Positions 36,503-47,089 of a stretch of 64,000 bases of DNA are shown here, piece after piece; the stretch's first letter is position 1; the number at the start of each line of letters is the position of its first letter. A model generated the notes under the pieces. It made no database searches, was not told where the DNA came from, and was given only the letters and a program-made list of their open reading frames with translations. This DNA is from Phenylobacterium sp. J367 (GTDB lineage: Bacteria; Pseudomonadota; Alphaproteobacteria; Caulobacterales; Caulobacteraceae). The stretch covers positions 3,726,501 to 3,790,500 of the forward strand of contig NZ_JAJONA010000001.1 in NCBI RefSeq assembly GCF_024699985.1, in the 5' to 3' direction. Position numbers and translations under genes: made by a program.

Positions 36503-37330
36503 GTGTCGTCGCACCGCCAGGACGCCGTCCGCCGCCTCGCGGCGCCGGATATCGCCGCCCGCAAGGGTAAGGCGCCCATCGTGTGCCTGACGGCCTACAC
36601 CGCGCCGGTCGCCGAGATCCTCGACGACCACTGCGACCTGCTGCTGGTGGGCGATTCCGTCGGCATGGTGGTGCATGGCCTTCCCAACACCGTCGGCGTC
36701 ACCCTGGAGATGATGATCCTCCACGGCCAGGCGGTCATGCGGGGCTCGAGGAAGGCCATGGTCGTCGTCGACCTGCCGTTCGGCTCCTACGAGGGATCGC
36801 CGGAGACCGCCTACGCCAACGCGGCCCGGGTGATGAAGGAAACCGGCTGCGGCGCCGTGAAGGTCGAGGCCGGGCCGGCCGTGGTCGACAACATCCGCTA
36901 CCTCGTCGAACGCGGCATCCCGGTCATGGGCCACGTAGGGCTCCGGCCGCAGGCCGTGCTGGTCGACGGCGGCTTCAAGGCCAAGGGCAAGGGCGGCGAG
37001 GAGCGGCGCCGCATCCAGGAGGAAGCTCGCGCCACGACGGAGGCCGGGGCCTTCGCCGTGGTTGTGGAGGGCGTCGCCGAGGGTCTCGCCCGCGAGATCA
37101 CCGAGACGATCGAGGTCCCCACCATCGGCATCGGCGCATCGGCCGGCTGCGACGGCCAGATCCTGGTGACTGACGACATGCTGGGCCTGTTCGACTGGAC
37201 CCCGAAGTTCGTGCGGCGCTACGCCGACCTGCGCGGCGAGATCACCCGGGCCGCCGCGGCCTACGCCGAGGACGTCCGTGCGCGGCGCTTCCCGGGGCCG
37301 GCGGAGATTTACTTCGCCAAGGCCGGGTGA
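36503..37330 (+). CDS. panB: 3-methyl-2-oxobutanoate hydroxymethyltransferase
   Basis: A 275-residue enzyme that transfers a hydroxymethyl group from 5,10-methylene-tetrahydrofolate to ketoisovalerate, the first step of pantothenate and coenzyme A synthesis, in the cytoplasm. Visible are ITAYTAP-like [29 protein letters not shown] with the metal-binding Asp, [27 protein letters not shown] with the catalytic-region Glu, and [11 protein letters not shown]. Length is normal for the family and the frame is intact. The GTG start directly follows the stop of the anti-sigma-like gene. It stands beside the yfgM-bamB-der cluster, an order I recall from other Caulobacteraceae. Confidence 0.96.
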   Translation: MSSHRQDAVRRLAAPDIAARKGKAPIVCLTAYTAPVAEILDDHCDLLLVGDSVGMVVHGLPNTVGVTLEMMILHGQAVMRGSRKAMVVVDLPFGSYEGSPETAYANAARVMKETGCGAVKVEAGPAVVDNIRYLVERGIPVMGHVGLRPQAVLVDGGFKAKGKGGEERRRIQEEARATTEAGAFAVVVEGVAEGLAREITETIEVPTIGIGASAGCDGQILVTDDMLGLFDWTPKFVRRYADLRGEITRAAAAYAEDVRARRFPGPAEIYFAKAG

Positions 37331-37419
37331 GCGGCACGTTGCGGCGCGCGGCGGCGCGCTATAGGTTCCCCGCCTCTGGCTGACAGCCCACTACCTAAGA
37401 GAGTCCGGAGTCCCCGTTC

Positions 37420-38189
37420 GTGACGGATCTGTTTGAAGAGGTCGAGGAGCAGCTGCGCTCCGACCGGTACCGGACGCTTGCGCGCAAGGTGCTTCCCTGG
37501 GTGCTGGCCGCCCTGGCCGCGGCCCTCATCGCCTCCCTGGCCTGGTGGGGCTGGACGAGCTGGCGCGACCGCGAGTCGGCCAAGGCGTCGGAACAGTATG
37601 CCGCGGCCCTGGACGCCTTCGCCCAGGGCGACTCGATCCGCGCGGCGACGCTCTGGACGGACGTCTCCAAGTCGCCGTCGGCGGCCTTCAAGACCCTCGC
37701 GCTCATGCAGCTCGGCGGTCTCCAGGTGGCGGAGGACAAGACGCAGGGCGCGGTCACCTACTTCGACCAGGCGGCCGACGCCGCGCCTGACAACATCCTG
37801 GGGGACGCCGCGCGCCTCAAATCTGCCTTGGCCTTGCTGGACACCGCGCCCTACGCCGAGCTGGAGAAGCGCTTGACCCCCTGATCGCGGATGGCCGCCC
37901 CTATCGCCTGCAGGCTCGCGAGGCCCTCGGCTTCGCGAAGCTGATGAAGGGCGACACGGCGGGCGCCCGCAGCGACTTCCTGGTGATTTCCTCGAGCCTC
38001 GACGCCTCCGAAGGCGCCCGCGCCCGCGCTAAGGCGGCCATGGACCTGATCGATTCCGGCACGGCGAAGTCGCTGCCGGCGGCCGTGAAGGCCGCCGCCG
38101 CGCTCCCGCGTCCGCAAGGTCCGGCCGGCCTCCTCCCGCCCGGGGCGCCGCCCGCGCAAGCCCAACCGCAAGCCCCCGGTCCTCAATGA
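37420..38189 (+). CDS. YfgM-like tetratricopeptide membrane protein (one frameshift)
   Basis: About 256 residues after correction. A cytoplasmic tail MTDLFEEVEEQLRSDRYRTL is followed by a membrane helix (about 27-46) and a periplasmic helical-repeat domain with YAAALDAFAQGDSIRAATLW and GAVTYFDQAADAAPDN. The frame breaks in the run of five C at 37877-37881; one added base joins KRLTP to LIADGRPYRLQAREALGFAK. The C end is rich in Pro, Gly and Gln. YfgM is an ancillary SecYEG protein that guards against early folding in the periplasm. GTG 37420 has GGAG at 37407-37410. Its stop overlaps the bamB start. Confidence 0.85.
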
Positions 38190-39572
38190 CGTTTCGCCGT
38201 AATCCCCTCCTGGCCGTCGCCCTTGTCGCCGCGCTGGGCGCGAGCGGTTGCTCGACGATCAGCCGCCTGAACCCGTTCGACCGGGACGACGGGCCGCAGG
38301 AAACGGCCGGCGAGGGGGAGCGCATCTCCATCGTCGCGGCCGACCAGGTGCTGGAGCCCGCCGAGGCCCTGAAGGGCGTCGAGTTCTCCCTGCCCACGCC
38401 GGAGGCCATTGCGGCCTGGCCGTTGCCGGGCGGCACGAGCGAGCAGTACGTGGGTCACCTCGACACTGCGCCGAACCTCTCGGTCGCCTGGGCGCCGCGG
38501 GTTCGGGGAGGGCTCGGACGGCGGCCGCCACGTGACCGCCCCGCCGGTCGGCGCCGACGGCAAGGTCTTCGTCATGGACGGCGAGGCCACGGTCAGCGCG
38601 ATCGACGCCCGCTCCGGCTCGGTGATCTGGAAGCGCGACATCCGCCCGAGCGGCAAGCGAGACCGGAACGCCTATGGCGGCGGCCTCGCCTACAGCGATG
38701 GCAAGGTCTACGTCGCATCCGGCTACCGCGTGGTCGCTCAGCTCGACGCCAACACCGGCGCGGTGGGCTGGACCACCCGGACCGAACAGCCGATCCACGG
38801 CGCGCCGACGCTCGCCGCGGGCCGCGTGGCGGCGGTGGCCATCGACAACACGCTGCTGACGTTCGACGCGGCCACCGGCGCGCCCGCCTGGACCTATCAG
38901 GCGCTGACGGAATCGGCCCGGATCATCTCGGCCTCCAGCCCGGCGGTCTCCGGCGACACCCTCGTCGCCGCCTTCGGCTCGGGCGAGCTCGTGGCGCTGC
39001 GCTCCTCGAACGGCAACGACCTCTGGAACGAGGCGCTGTCTCGGGCCAGCCGCACCAGCGCGCTGTCCGAGATCCGCGACATTCCCGGCCGCCCGGTGAT
39101 CTACCAGGGCGACGTCTATGCGGTGAGCCACTCCGGCGTCTTCGCCGCGATCGACCTGCGGTCGGGCCAGGCGCGCTGGCAGCTCCCCGTGGTCGGCGTC
39201 ACCAGCCCGCTGCCGGCCGGCGACGTGGTCTATGTGGTGGGCCGCGACGGCAGGATCGTCTGCGCCTCGCGCGAGAGCGGCCAGATCTACTGGATCACCG
39301 ACCTCAACGCCGACTTCAAGCCGGGCCGCCGCGGCGGCGTCTTCGGCATTGGCGGCACGCCGCGCGTACGCTCGGTATGGTCGAGCCCGATCCTCGCCAA
39401 CGACCGGCTGATCCTGGCCGGTTCGTCGGGCGACATGGCCGTGGTCAACGCCAAGACCGGCGAGGTCCAGCGCCGCTTCGGCCTGGGCGCCCCGGTGCTG
39501 CTGTCGCCGATCTCGATGGGCGACACGGTCTATGTGGTCACCGATCGGGCCCAGCTTATCGCCCTGCGCTGA
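38186..39572 (+). CDS. bamB: Outer membrane assembly lipoprotein BamB (one frameshift)
   Basis: About 461 residues after correction. A lipoprotein signal ends ALGASGC (Cys22). A beta-propeller follows, built of PQQ-like blades such as VFVMDGEATVSAIDARSGSV, VYVASGYRVVAQLDANTGAV and VYVVGRDGRIVCASRESGQI. BamB helps BamA fold barrel proteins into the outer membrane, fitting for an organism with many TonB receptors. The frame breaks at the GGG of 38490-38492; removing one base gives SVAWRRGFGEGSDGGRHV. The gene is coupled to the YfgM-like gene and precedes der by 23 bases, the conserved yfgM-bamB-der order. Confidence 0.93.
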
Positions 39573-39595
39573 ACCAGCGCGTATAGGCTGACGGG

Positions 39596-41178
39596 ATGGC
39601 CCTGAAACTCGCGATCGTCGGGCGTCCGAACGTCGGCAAGTCCACGCTGTTCAACCGGCTGGCGGGCAAGAAGCTCGCCATCGTCGACGACCAGCCGGGG
39701 GTGACCCGCGACCGCCGCTTCGCGAGCGGCCGGCTGGGCGACCTCGAGCTGGAGCTGATCGACACCGCCGGCTTCGAGGACATCTCCGACGAGAGCCTCG
39801 AGAGCCGCATGCGCCAGCAGACCCTCCGCGCCATCGAGGAGGCGGAGGTGTCGCTGTTCGTGGTCGACGCCCGCGAGGGCGTGACCCCGCTGGACGAGGT
39901 GTTCGCCGAGATCCTGCGCAAGCACGACAAGCCGGTGATCCTCGCGGCCAACAAGGCCGAAGGGAAGCAGGGCGACAACGGTATCCTGGAAGCCTTCAGC
40001 CTGGGGCTGGGCGAACCCATCCCGATCTCCGCCGAGCACGGCGAGGGCATGGCCGACCTCTACGCCGCCCTGGCCGCCGTCGCGTCGGAGGAATGGGAAG
40101 GCGAGGAGGACGAGGCCGACAAGCCGGTCCGCATCGCCATCGTCGGCCGCCCGAACGCCGGCAAGTCCACCCTGGTCAACAAGCTGATCGGCGAGGACCG
40201 CCTGCTGACCGGGCCGGAAGCCGGCATCACCCGCGACGCCATCCCCGTGGACTGGGACTGGGACGGCCGCGCCGTCCGCCTCGTCGACACCGCGGGTCTC
40301 CGGCGCAAGGCCAAGGTCCAGGAAAAGCTCGAGAAGCTGTCCACCCAGGACACCATCCGCGCGATCACCTTCGCGGAGGTCGTGATCCTGGTGATGGACG
40401 CGACGCACCCGTTCGAAATCCAGGATCTGCAGATCGCCGACCTCGTGGAACGCGAGGGCCGCGCGCTCGTCTTCGTGCTCGCCAAGTGGGACCTCGTCGA
40501 GGATCCGAACGTCCGCCTGCAGGAGTGGATCGAGGAGGTCGGGCGGCAGTTGCCGCAGGTGCGTGGCGCCCGTTGGTGGCGCTCTCCGCCGAGACCGGCC
40601 GCGGCCTCGACCGCCTTATGCCGGCGGTCTTCAAGACCTATGCGGACTGGTCGACCAAGGTGAAGACCCGCGACCTGAACGACTGGCTGCAGATGGCCAT
40701 GCAGCGCCATCCGCCGCCGTCGGTGGGGGGACGGCGCATCAAGCCGAAGTACATGGCCCAGATCAAGGCGCGGCCGCCGACCTTCGTGCTGTTCTCCAGC
40801 CGGGCGGACCAGCTGCCGGAAACCTATCGCCGCTACCTGATCAATTCGCTGCGCGAGAGCTTCGACCTGCCGGGCGTGCCGCTCCGCGTCAGCCTGCGCT
40901 CGAACAAGAACCCCTACGCCGAGGGCGAGGAGAAGAGCGGGCCGGCGCCGAAGCGCGCCGAGCCGGACGCCAAGACCGGTCTTGCCGCCAAGAGCCGCAA
41001 GGCCGCCGCCGCCAAGGCCAAGGCCGGCGCCGAGGGCAAGCCCAAGGGCCCGTCGAAGCCCAAGTCGCAGAAACCGAAGGCCGGGGCGCCGCGGGGGCGG
41101 GCCCAGAAGCTCGCCCGGCCGGGGGTCAAGCCGAAACGGGCTTCGCGCCCTTCGACCAATCGGCGAACGCCACGGTAG
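39596..41178 (+). CDS. der: Ribosome-associated GTPase Der/EngA (one frameshift)
   Basis: About 527 residues after correction. Two tandem GTPase domains: the first with [16 protein letters not shown] and NKAEG, the second (about residue 178 on) with [20 protein letters not shown] and AKWDLVE; then the KH-like domain with [19 protein letters not shown] and [19 protein letters not shown]. The frame breaks at 40569-40571, where one C is missing: the fix gives [20 protein letters not shown]. The C end carries an extra tail of about 75 residues rich in Lys, Ala and Pro, which is not part of the family core. Der is essential for 50S assembly, so the break is almost surely an error. Confidence 0.96.
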
Positions 41179-41878
41179 CTTTCGGCAGGCCGAGCGCCGG
41201 GGCCTGCACCAGTTCCAGGATCAACGGACCGATCTCGCTGGGGTCGGGCAGGGAGGCGGGGTCCTCGCCGGGCATGGCCTCCGCGCGCATCCGGGTCCGC
41301 ATCGGCCCCGGGTTCAGCAGCACGGCGCGGACCCTGGTGTTCTCGAGCTCGTCGGCCCAGGTGCGCACCAGGTTCTCCATGGCGGCCTTGCTGGCCCCAT
41401 AAGGGCCCCAGAAGGCCGCCGGCTTCTCCGCCTTGCCGCTGGTCAGGAAGATCGCCCGCCCGGCCGGGGCGGCCTTCAGCAGCGGCTCCACCGAGCGGAT
41501 CAGCCGCGCGGTCCCGGTGGCGTTCACCGCCATCACCCGGTTCCAATGCTTGGGCTCGACATGACCGACTGGCGTGATCGGACCGAGCACGCCGGCGGCG
41601 TGCACCAGGATGTCGAGGCGACCGAACCGCTGGTGCAGCGCGAGGCCGAGCTGGTCGAGGCCGTCGCCCTCGCCGATGTCCATGGGGACGAGGGTCGCCC
41701 GCTGGCCGGTCAGGGCGAGGATCTCGTCGTCCAGGTCTTCGAGCGGCCCCTGGTTGAGCGCTACGGCCACGATGTGCGCTCCGGCGGCGGCGAGGGCGAG
41801 CGCGGCGGCGCGGCCGATGCCGCGGCTGGCGCCGGTGACGAGGGCGATCTGATCGTGGAGGGGAAGCTGTTCCGACAT
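41126..41878 (-). CDS. Short-chain dehydrogenase/reductase
   Basis: A 250-residue classical SDR. The nucleotide motif [16 protein letters not shown] is at about 15-30, NAA-like HAAGVLG near 90, and the catalytic residues lie in [20 protein letters not shown], with Ser, Tyr and Lys in the usual order. The substrate is not predictable from sequence; similar proteins are called YciK-like oxidoreductases. The gene is convergent with der and overlaps its 3' end by 53 bases, so the two tails share DNA. ATG 41878 directly follows the end of the symporter gene region by 12 bases on the same strand, so the two may share a message. Confidence 0.9.
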   Translation of the reverse strand: MSEQLPLHDQIALVTGASRGIGRAAALALAAAGAHIVAVALNQGPLEDLDDEILALTGQRATLVPMDIGEGDGLDQLGLALHQRFGRLDILVHAAGVLGPITPVGHVEPKHWNRVMAVNATGTARLIRSVEPLLKAAPAGRAIFLTSGKAEKPAAFWGPYGASKAAMENLVRTWADELENTRVRAVLLNPGPMRTRMRAEAMPGEDPASLPDPSEIGPLILELVQAPALGLPKATVAFADWSKGAKPVSA

Positions 41879-41889
41879 GGGGCCGCTCT

Positions 41890-42884
41890 CTAGCGGGTCG
41901 GAGCCTCGGAGTCGCCCTGCTTTGCATAGCGTTGGGCGATCATGGCGCAGGCGATGAGCTGGATCTGGTGGAAGATCATCAGCGGCAGGATGGCGAGGCC
42001 GGCCGTCGCGGCCGGGAACAGCACGCCCGCCATCGGCGCGCCGCTCGCCAGGCTCTTCTTGGAGCCGCAGAAGACGATGGCGATCTCGTCCTCCCGGGAG
42101 AAGCCGAACGCCTTCGCCGCCCCCACGTCGCCGCGAGCACCAGCGCCAGCAGGACGCAGCAGAGGATGACCAGCTTCAGGAGGTCGAGTGCGCCGATCCG
42201 GCTCCAGACGCCTTCCACCACCGCGCCGGAGAAGGCCGTATAGACCACCAGCAGGATCGAGCCGCGGTCGGCGTAGGAGAGCAGCTTCGCCTGCGCCTTC
42301 ACCCAGCCGCCGATCAGGGGCCGCAGGAGCTGGCCGGCCACGAAGGGCACGAAGAGCTGCAGCACCAGCGCCTGCACGGCGCCCGGGGACACCGAGCCTT
42401 CGGCGTGCAGCAGGACGGCCACCAGCAGGGGCGTCAGCGCCACGCCCAGCAGGTTCGAGGCCGAAGCCGCGGCCACCGCCGCCGCCACATTGCCCCGGGC
42501 GATGGCGGTGAACCCGATCGACGACTGGATGGTGGACGGCAGGCAGCCCAGGAAGACAATCCCGCCCGCCAGCGCCGGCGGCGTGATCCAGGCGGGCAAG
42601 GCGGCCAGGCCCAGGCAGGTCAGCGGGAAGAGGGCGTAGGTGGCGGCCAGCACCACGAGGTGGAGCCGCCAGTGGGTCATGCCTTCGATCACCGCCTCGC
42701 GCGACAGGCGCGCGCCGTGCAGGAAGAAGACGAAGGCGATCGCCGCCTTGGTGACCCACTCGAACGCCGGCGCCGCCGCGCCCCGGGCCGGGAGAACCGA
42801 GGCGAGCGCCACCATGGCGAAGATCAGGACGATGTAGCCGTCGGGCCTGAGCCGGCCGAGCCAGCCGGCCCGCGCCTCGCTCAC
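41890..42884 (-). CDS. Bile acid:sodium symporter family protein, YocS/SLC10A7-like (one frameshift)
   Basis: About 331 residues after correction, with around ten membrane helices. Family features: LRPDGYIVLIFAMVALASVLP at the start, FFLHGARLSREAVIEGMTHW, VFLGCLPSTIQSSIGFTAIA in the crossover helix, and FCGSKKSLASGAPMAGVLF, the last typical of the SLC10A7-like branch. The frame breaks at the five C of 42120-42124, where one base is missing; the fix gives AATWGAAKAFGFSREDEIA. The GTG start at 42884 overlaps the purF stop (GTGA). Likely substrate is an organic anion, unknown here. Confidence 0.9.
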
Positions 42885-44371
42885 GCGTCGACCAGGAAGG
42901 AGAGCTGGCGCTCCACGGCCTCGTTGCGGCCCTGGGCGATCTCGCGGTCGAGCAGCCGGGTCGGGTAGTCGCCGGTGAAGTAGTGGTCGGTGAACTGCGG
43001 CAGGGTCGCGTCGCGGGCGCCGGCCTCCATGGCCCAGTAGAGGCCCTCGACCGAGAGGTAGCCCATGGAGTCCACGTTGAGGATCCTGGCGATCTCCTCG
43101 ACGGAGTGGTTGGCGGCCAGCAGCTTCTCGCGGTCCGGCATGTCGATGCCGTAGTAGTCCGGCCACTGGATCGGCGGCGAGGCCGAACGCAGGTGCACCT
43201 CGGCGGCGCCGGCCTCGCGGACCATGCGCACCACGCGCACCGAATTGGTGCCGCGCACGATGGAATCGTCGATCAGCATCACCCGCTTGCCGGCCAGCAC
43301 GGCGCGGTTGGGCGACAGCTTCATGCGCACGCCCATTTCCCGCTGGCCCTGGGTCGGCTGGATGAAGGTCCGGCCCACGTAGTGATTGCGGATGATGCCC
43401 ATCTCGAAGGGCACGCCGGCCTCCTGGGCGAAGCCCAGCGCCGCCGGTACGCCGCTGTCCGGCACGGGGACGACGACATCGATGTCGGCGGGCGTCTCCT
43501 GCGCCAAACGGCGGCCCATCCGCTTGCGGACCTCGTAGACCGACTTGCCGTTCACGACGGAGTCCGGTCGGGCGAAGTAGACGTATTCGAAGATGCAGGG
43601 CCGGGCCTGACGGGCCGGGAAGGGGCGGAGCGAGCGAATGCCCTTCTCGTCGATCACCACCATCTCGCCGTGCTCGATGTCGCGCACGAACTGGGCCCCG
43701 ACCATGTCGAGCGCGCAGGTCTCGGAGGCCAGCACGGCCTTGCCGTCCAGGTCGCCCAGCACCAGCGGGCGGATCCCCAGCGGGTCGCGCACGCCGATCA
43801 GCTTCTTGTTGGTCAGCGCCACGAGGGCGTAGCCGCCTTCGATCTGCGAGAGGGCGTCGATGAAGCGCTCGATGAACTTGGCCTTACGCGAGCGCGCGAT
43901 CAGGTGGAGGATCACTTCCGAGTCCGACGTCGACTGGAAGATCGCCCCATCGGCCACGAGCTGTTCGCGCAGCGTCAGGAAATTGGTCAGGTTGCCGTTG
44001 TGGGCGAGCGCCACGCCGCCGGCCTCGAGGTCGGCGAACATCGGCTGGACGTTGCGGATGAACGAGCCACCGGCGGTGGAGTAGCGCGTGTGGCCGATGG
44101 CCGAGCGGCCGGGAAGGCGCCGGTCGAGGTCGCCGCCGCCGAAGGCGTCGCCCACGTGGCCCATGTGGCGCTCGGTGTGGAAGCCCTGGCCGTCGAAGGC
44201 GGCGATGCCGCAGGCTTCCTGGCCGCGATGCTGGAGGGCATGGAGACCGAGCGCGGTCAGGGGCGGCGGCCGCCTCGACATCGTGGACCCCGAAGACCCC
44301 GCATTCCAGGCGGGGCGTGTCGTCGTCCGGATCACGGACCGGGGGGACCATCGGTCGTGCGCCTCAGTCAT
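42881..44371 (-). CDS. purF: Amidophosphoribosyltransferase (two compensating frameshifts)
   Basis: About 496 residues. This enzyme makes phosphoribosylamine from PRPP and glutamine, the first step of purine synthesis. The glutaminase half starts with the propeptide before the nucleophile Cys in RLECGVFGV, then LHALQHRGQEACGIA and HNGNLTNF; the transferase half has the PRPP motif VMLIDDSIVRGT and PDSGVPAALGFAQEAGVP. Near the start a base is missing in the six G at 44341-44346 and one is extra in the four G at 44260-44263; both fixes give WSPPVRDPDDDTPRLECG and AAALTALGLHALQHRG. ATG 44371 overlaps the cvpA stop (ATGA), which supports this start over the ATG at 44351. Confidence 0.96.
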   Translation of the reverse strand: MTEAHDRWSPRSVIRTTTRPAWNAGSSGSTMSRRPPPLTALGLHALQHRGQEACGIAAFDGQGFHTERHMGHVGDAFGGGDLDRRLPGRSAIGHTRYSTAGGSFIRNVQPMFADLEAGGVALAHNGNLTNFLTLREQLVADGAIFQSTSDSEVILHLIARSRKAKFIERFIDALSQIEGGYALVALTNKKLIGVRDPLGIRPLVLGDLDGKAVLASETCALDMVGAQFVRDIEHGEMVVIDEKGIRSLRPFPARQARPCIFEYVYFARPDSVVNGKSVYEVRKRMGRRLAQETPADIDVVVPVPDSGVPAALGFAQEAGVPFEMGIIRNHYVGRTFIQPTQGQREMGVRMKLSPNRAVLAGKRVMLIDDSIVRGTNSVRVVRMVREAGAAEVHLRSASPPIQWPDYYGIDMPDREKLLAANHSVEEIARILNVDSMGYLSVEGLYWAMEAGARDATLPQFTDHYFTGDYPTRLLDREIAQGRNEAVERQLSFLVDA

Positions 44372-44976
44372 CGGGTACTCTCCGCCTCGCCGCCGCGTTG
44401 CGGCGCCTCGTAGCCGTCCGTCACGTTCCTGTCACCCGTCCCGTCGCTCAACGCCTTGCCGAAAGCCGGGGCGAGCTGGCCCGCCATGTCGAGACCCCGG
44501 GGCGCGAGCGCCGAGATAAGGTTCCCCATGCTCCGCGCCAGCGGCCAGGTCCGGGCCTCGGTGATCCAGCGGGGCTGGAGGTCCTGCGGTGTCGCGGCAT
44601 GGAACATCAGGTAGAGCGCGCCCATCACCAGCAGACCGCGGCCCAGGCCGATGAGCAGGCCCACGCTGCGGTCGAGGACGCCCAGGAGGTCGGTCCGCTG
44701 TATCCGTCGCGCAACCCCTGCGCCGATCAGACGCAGGGCGACGTAGGCGACGAGGAACACCAGGATGAGCGCCGCCACCGTGCCCAGCCAGCCGGGTCTC
44801 ACCACCTCGCGCACCATGGGGGCGAACAGCGGCAGGCCGAAGATCGCGATCAGCGAGGCCACGACGAGGGCGATCAGGGCCGCCACCTCCCGCGTCGCGC
44901 CGCGCGCGAAGCCGACCGCGGCCGAGATGGCCAGGAGCGTCAGGACGATGAGGTCGAACTGTGTCACGCCGCTCAC
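44368..44976 (-). CDS. cvpA: CvpA family membrane protein
   Basis: A 202-residue inner-membrane protein with four hydrophobic segments: TQFDLIVLTLLAISAAVGFA, with the family word GFARGATREVAALIALV after it, then WLGTVAALILVFLVAYVALR, and LGVLDRSVGLLIGLGRGLLV with the conserved Asp-Arg. CvpA is linked to colicin V secretion in name and to envelope stress and purF co-expression by gene order. It is coupled to purF at its end and to radA at its start, each by ATGA overlaps. The C end (about 150-202) is polar and variable. Confidence 0.93.
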   Translation of the reverse strand: MSGVTQFDLIVLTLLAISAAVGFARGATREVAALIALVVASLIAIFGLPLFAPMVREVVRPGWLGTVAALILVFLVAYVALRLIGAGVARRIQRTDLLGVLDRSVGLLIGLGRGLLVMGALYLMFHAATPQDLQPRWITEARTWPLARSMGNLISALAPRGLDMAGQLAPAFGKALSDGTGDRNVTDGYEAPQRGGEAESTR

Positions 44977-46342
44977 CAGTCTCCTTCGCCGATCCGGCGG
45001 ATGGCGTCACCCAGCCGGCTGACGCCGGTCACCTTCATCGGCGAGGCCGCCTCGGCCTCGCCAGGCGCGAAGGCGCGACGGAACCCCAGCTTGGCGGCTT
45101 CCTTGAGGCGGGAATCCATCCGGCTGACGGGCCGCACCTCGCCCGAAAGGCTGATCTCGCCGAACACCACACAATCCTGCGGCAGGGCCTGGTCGAGCGC
45201 CGATGAGGCGAGGGCGGCGGCGGCGGCGAGGTCGGCCGCCGGTTCGCTGATCCGGAGCCCCCCAGCCACGTTCAGATAGACGTCCTTGTCGCCAAACCCG
45301 AGGCCGCAGCGGGCCTCGAGCACCGCCAGCACCATGGCCAGGCGCCCGGAGTCCCAGCCGACCACGGCCCGCCGGGGCGTGCCGTAGGCCGAGGGTGCGA
45401 CCAGCGCCTGGAACTCGACGAGGACCGGCCGCGAGCCTTCGATGCCGGCGAAAACCGCCGCCCCCGCGGCCCGCTCGCCGGAGGTGTTGAGGAACAGCGC
45501 CGAGGGGTTCTTCACCTCGGCGAGGCCGGCGTCGCCCATCTCGAAGACGCCGATCTCGTCGGTGGCGCCGAAGCGGTTCTTGGCGCCGCGCAGAATGCGG
45601 AAGGGATAGCCCCGCTCGCCTTCGAAGGCGAAGACCGCGTCCACCATGTGCTCGACGACGCGGGGGCCCGCGATGGCGCCTTCCTTGGTGACGTGGCCCA
45701 CGAGGATCACGGCCACGCCCTGCTTCTTGGCCAGTCGGACGAGCTCGCCGGCCGCCGCGCGGACCTGGGTGACGGAGCCGGGGCCGGCCTCGTGCTGGTC
45801 GCTCCACATGGTCTGGATGGAGTCGATGACCACCAGGTCGAAGCGGTCGCGCTTCAGGCCATCGACAATGATGCGCAGCGAGGTTTCCGCCGCCAGCTTC
45901 ACCGGCGCGTCGGCCAGGCCCATGCGCTGGGCGCGCCCGCGGACCTGCTCGACGGCCTCCTCACCCGAGATGTAGGCGCACCTGACGCCGCGCCGCGCCG
46001 CCATGCCCGCCACCTGCATCAGCAACGTCGATTTGCCGACCCCGGGGTCGCCGCCCAGCAGGATCGCCGAGCCCGGCACGACTCCGCCCCCCGCAGACCC
46101 GGTCGAACTCCTCCACGCCGGTGGAGATGCGGGGCGGGGCGGGGGTGGCGTCCTCCAGCCCCCTCGAAGGTCAGGCCGCGGGTCTTGCTCGCCCCCTTCA
46201 CGGGCGCGAGCGCGCCGGGCGGCCGGCTCTGCAGCTCCTCGACCAGGGTGTTCCAGGCGCCGCAGCCGGCGCACTGGCCCGACCACTTGGTCTGGACCGA
46301 GCCGCAGGACTGGCAGGCATAGACGGCGCCGTCGCGGGCCAA
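44973..46342 (-). CDS. radA: DNA repair protein RadA/Sms (two frameshifts)
   Basis: About 455 residues after correction. A C4 zinc finger starts the protein (YACQSCGSVQTKWSGQC, then GCGAW), followed by a RecA-like ATPase with GGDPGVGKST, VIDSIQTMWSD, the RadA motif GAKNRFGATDEIGVF and a Lon-like C-terminal domain ending RIGEGDW. Extra bases in the runs at 46159-46163 and 46087-46092 break the frame; removing both gives FEGLEDATPAPPRIST and RVCGGGVVPGSAILL. RadA drives branch migration in recombination. It precedes cvpA with an ATGA overlap, as in related genomes. Confidence 0.95.
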
Positions 46343-46456
46343 GGGGTCACTCCTGATTCGGCGGAGCCTCAGTCTAGCCGACCCGCGCGACGCCCGTCTG
46401 TGCGGCGGCTTGCCGTTCGTCTAGGGTTCGGGCGGGAACTGGGCTGGAGGCTGTTG

Positions 46457-47089
46457 GTGAGCGTGGTGGAGCCGGAGCCGGCGGGCGGACGCCTGTTGGC
46501 GCGGGCCTTGGCGATGGTGCTTCGGCCGTCCCAGACATGGGATCGCATCGCGACCGAGACAACGCCGCCCTCGGACCTGTTCCGGGGCTACGTGGCGCCG
46601 CTGGCGGCCATTCCCGCCGTCTGCGGCCTGCTCGGCATGATGCTGTTCGGCTACTCGATCGCCGGTATCGGCTTCCAGCAGAGCCTGCCCGCGGCGGTCA
46701 TCGAGGCGGCCGTCGACTTCACCCTGACGCTGGCTGCCGTGTTCCTGATGGCGATCGCCATCGACCTCCTGGCCCGGCCGTTTGGCGGGGCGCGCGATGC
46801 GGGCCAGGCGCTGAAGCTCGCCGCCTATTCCGGCACCGCCATGTGGCTGGCCGGGATCTTCTCGCTCTATCCGAGCTTCGGCCTGGTGATCGGCGCGCTC
46901 GCGGCGCTCTACAGCCTCTACACGCTCTATCTCGGCCTGCCGAAGCTGATGCGCGCCCCGCCCGAGAGCGCCCTGACCTACTTCGCGTCCGTTCTGGTCG
47001 CGCTCATCGCGATCGTCATCCTGAAGGGGGTGCTCGTCGCCAAGGCCAGTGAACTCGGCGGGCCCCTGCGCGCCGTCGGCCTCAGCTAG
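46457..47089 (+). CDS. YIP1-family membrane protein
   Basis: A 210-residue protein with a short cytoplasmic N terminus that carries the YIP1-type word ALAMVLRPSQTWDRIATE and about five membrane helices: LFRGYVAPLAAIPAVCGLL, FTLTLAAVFLMAIAIDLLA, SGTAMWLAGIFSLYPSFG, and a hydrophobic C end. Function in bacteria is unknown. GTG at 46457 has GGAGG 7 bases upstream; TTG three bases earlier is an alternative. It is divergent from radA and convergent with alr, overlapping the latter by eight bases. Confidence 0.85.
   Translation: MSVVEPEPAGGRLLARALAMVLRPSQTWDRIATETTPPSDLFRGYVAPLAAIPAVCGLLGMMLFGYSIAGIGFQQSLPAAVIEAAVDFTLTLAAVFLMAIAIDLLARPFGGARDAGQALKLAAYSGTAMWLAGIFSLYPSFGLVIGALAALYSLYTLYLGLPKLMRAPPESALTYFASVLVALIAIVILKGVLVAKASELGGPLRAVGLS

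Noticed and set aside
44258..44371. A different N terminus of PurF, read straight through without correction
   Set aside because: The uncorrected frame lacks the nucleophile Cys and the conserved start of the glutaminase domain, both of which appear after two compensating one-base fixes.
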